Positions 62,505 to 64,000 of a DNA stretch of 64,000 nt are shown in pieces (the stretch's first letter is position 1; every line of letters begins with the position of its first letter). The position numbers and the translations under genes are program-made. The stretch covers positions 310,001 to 374,000 of the forward strand of contig OAPG01000004.1 in NCBI GenBank assembly GCA_900208305.1, read 5' to 3'. Source of the DNA: Melanopsichium pennsylvanicum (taxonomy: Eukaryota; Basidiomycota; Ustilaginomycetes; Ustilaginales). The notes under the pieces were generated by a model. It was not told where the DNA came from. It ran no database searches and saw nothing but the letters and a program-made list of their open reading frames with translations.

Positions 62505-62766
62505 CTAAAAGCAGAAGGGGCAAGGTTACGAAGGACATTAGTCTCGTCAATTGGCATCAGAAGTAGCAGCCAGGCCGTCCCTATGGACAAAGCGAGTAAG
62601 AACAGAGTCACAGATCTCGCGACCTCACAGCCAGCGATCACACTAGCCATGCTGCTCAAGAGATATGCAGAATGTCTCTTTTCTATGAATTTCATGAAGA
62701 GAGGTGGGGCAGGTCGCCTGTTATACAAGGAGCCGCGATAAGCGCAAGGAGATTTGTTCAACGTAC
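62505..62766 (-). other. candidate intron linking ABC-transporter frame to GatC-like exon
   Basis: Donor GTACGT (62766-62761) directly after an ATG codon of the transporter frame, CTAAT branch candidate, pyrimidine-rich CCCCTTCTGCTTTTAG acceptor ending at 62505. Both sides are in phase 0. The same acceptor could instead serve a separate GatC first exon inside this interval. If not used from 62766, the transporter stops at 62758. Confidence 0.4.
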
Positions 62767-64000
62767 CATGTGACTTGAAGCGTTGCTAGTTTCTTCAACT
62801 TCGACTTCGTGCTGATCAGCAGGCTCAGCGTTAGCCTCGAGCTGAGCAGCCATGAGCGCTCTGAACCTAGACCCAGGACGGTCAAGCTGCTCAAACGTGC
62901 CCTGTTCGACAATTTTGCCCTTCTCGAGGACTTGAATATTGTTGGCGCTCTTGATGGTCGAGAGTCGATGAGCCACGATCCAGACGGTGATTTTGCCTTC
63001 ACTGATGATTTGTTCGATGGCTTTATTGACCATCAATTCAGAGGCCGAGTCAAGGGCTGAGGTGGCTTCGTCAAGCAAGAGTATGGATGGTTTGCGGACG
63101 AGTGCTCGTGCAATCGCAATGCGCTGTCGCTGACCTCCAGACAATTGTCGAGAGCCGATCACAGTGTCGAGACCTTTGGGCATTTCGGAGATGAAAGATT
63201 CACAACCGGCCATACGTGCAGCTTGCTCAACTTCCTCGCGTGTTGCAGATTCGGTGCCATATTTAATGTTCTCTTCGAGGGTGCCGTCGAAGAGAATGGG
63301 TTCTTGAGGGACGAATGCGAGGTGCTTGCGAACGCTTTCGGGGCGGTAAGATGCGAGGTCTTGGCCTGCAAGGAATATCCTGCCCTTGGTAGGGTCGTAG
63401 AAGCGCAGCAAAAGCGAATGGACTGACGACTTGCCTGCACCAGACCCGCCAACGAGTGCGTATGACTGGCCAGGCTCAATATTGAGTGAAACACCGCGGA
63501 GAATGGGCTGCTGAGGTCGCGATGGGTAGGTGAAGTGGACGTCCTCGAATCGCACAGGGAGGCGAGCAGATGTGCTCGAGACCTGAAGCTGCTCACCCTT
63601 GCCGAGTGCGACGTTAGACTCGCGGTCTATGAGTTCAAACACTCGAGCACCTGCACCGAGACCCTTCATGAGTGATGCGAAAAACGAGGTCAGGCTCACC
63701 ATTCCTCCGCCCAAGTAGGCAGTATACATGAGGAGCGAGGTCAGATCGCCCACCGAGATCTCGGCACGGCTGACGAGATGACCTCCGTACGTGAGAAGAG
63801 TTAAGATGGCGCAATTGCCGACAAAACCGGTGCCTGCGTAGAAGAAGCCAGATGCGTACGCCTCCTTGGACTGCAGATCGACGATGGAGCCGATCTTGTC
63901 GTCAAAGCGGCGAAGCTCCTGGCGCTGCGTGTTGAAGGCGGTCAGAGTGCGGAAAGCAGGCGGAGAGAGGCGCTCCTCGGCGAGACGAGTCATCTGACCG
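62758..64000 (-). CDS. Mdl1/ABCB10-type mitochondrial ABC half-transporter, C-terminal part (5' end beyond window)
   Basis: A half-size ABC exporter of the Mdl1/ABCB type; yeast Mdl1 sits in the mitochondrial inner membrane and exports peptides from the matrix. The frame is open through the right window edge, and the first 414 codons visible give the last transmembrane helices (GTGFVGNCAILTLLTYGGHLV, LTSLLMYTAYLGGGMVSLTSFFASL) and the complete nucleotide-binding domain: Walker A GGSGAGKS, signature LSGGQRQR, Walker B ILLLDEATSALD and H-loop AHRLS. The segment RLAEERLSPPAFRTLTAFNTQ fits the coupling region of the family. The visible ATG at 63991-63993 is internal, not the start. The C-terminal tail is acidic and ends NASSHMVR at a stop at 62758 unless the GTACGT donor two codons earlier is used. 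Confidence 0.88.
   Translation of the reverse strand, partial: GQMTRLAEERLSPPAFRTLTAFNTQRQELRRFDDKIGSIVDLQSKEAYASGFFYAGTGFVGNCAILTLLTYGGHLVSRAEISVGDLTSLLMYTAYLGGGMVSLTSFFASLMKGLGAGARVFELIDRESNVALGKGEQLQVSSTSARLPVRFEDVHFTYPSRPQQPILRGVSLNIEPGQSYALVGGSGAGKSSVHSLLLRFYDPTKGRIFLAGQDLASYRPESVRKHLAFVPQEPILFDGTLEENIKYGTESATREEVEQAARMAGCESFISEMPKGLDTVIGSRQLSGGQRQRIAIARALVRKPSILLLDEATSALDSASELMVNKAIEQIISEGKITVWIVAHRLSTIKSANNIQVLEKGKIVEQGTFEQLDRPGSRFRALMAAQLEANAEPADQHEVEVEETSNASSHMVR

Noticed and set aside
62330..62761. Minus-strand frame of 143 codons between transporter and GatC-like exon
   Set aside because: It runs through the probable intron and enters the GatC exon in the wrong frame; part of it resembles a mitochondrial presequence, but linking it to GatC would need a very short intron or a one-base shift at an A-run.

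Overview
The window is nuclear DNA of a filamentous or yeast-like fungus, most likely a smut (Ustilaginales; Ustilago, Sporisorium or Pseudozyma-like). Genes are large, mostly intron-free and spaced 0.3-3 kb apart on both strands. Introns, where inferred, have GTAAGT-type donors and short pyrimidine-rich acceptors. The proteins carry long Ser/Ala/Gln-rich disordered stretches and the set of families is basidiomycete-like. No prokaryotic features, rRNA or tRNA genes were recognised. The species is inferred only from family content and gene style.

Left third (1-23 kb): the 5' part of LAS1 (HEPN ribonuclease of pre-rRNA processing, cut by the window edge) is divergent from a DNAJ-X co-chaperone with an N-terminal Cys-rich domain. 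A membrane-anchored ubiquitin protease (minus strand) then faces away from a Gln-rich forkhead transcription factor across a 2.6 kb spacer. Downstream of the forkhead gene lies a dead, CpG-stripped Tc1/mariner-like transposase relic. A small Ala/Glu-rich protein with one intron is divergent from CDP-diacylglycerol synthase, and a Nak1/Kic1-type germinal-centre kinase follows.

Middle (23-47 kb): a tail-located two-segment membrane protein, pyroglutamyl-peptidase I and the ribosome-assembly factor Mak21/Noc1 lie on the minus strand. On the plus strand are a secreted expansin-like (double-psi beta-barrel) protein, a ~1,900-residue conserved disordered protein with a separate first exon, and a CLASP-type TOG-domain protein.

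Right third (47-64 kb): a DDHD-domain phospholipase converges on a PACT-domain spindle-pole coiled-coil protein (Pcp1/Spc110 type). Next comes a C2H2-like plus Zn2Cys6 transcription factor, a ~640 bp foldback element, a GatC-like mitochondrial amidotransferase subunit, and the 3' part of an Mdl1-type mitochondrial ABC half-transporter cut by the right edge.

No operon-like pathway is evident; neighbours are housekeeping genes of different pathways (ribosome assembly, cytokinesis/polarity, microtubules, lipid metabolism, mitochondria). The most unusual signals are CpG loss confined to two transposon-like segments (suggesting a RIP- or methylation-type defence), a splice-phase-compatible link between the ABC transporter and the GatC-like exon, a short upstream ORF ending 2 nt before the start codon of the zinc-cluster factor, a zinc finger lacking its second histidine, and a TACAGTAAATTTAC-like motif recurring only between genes.
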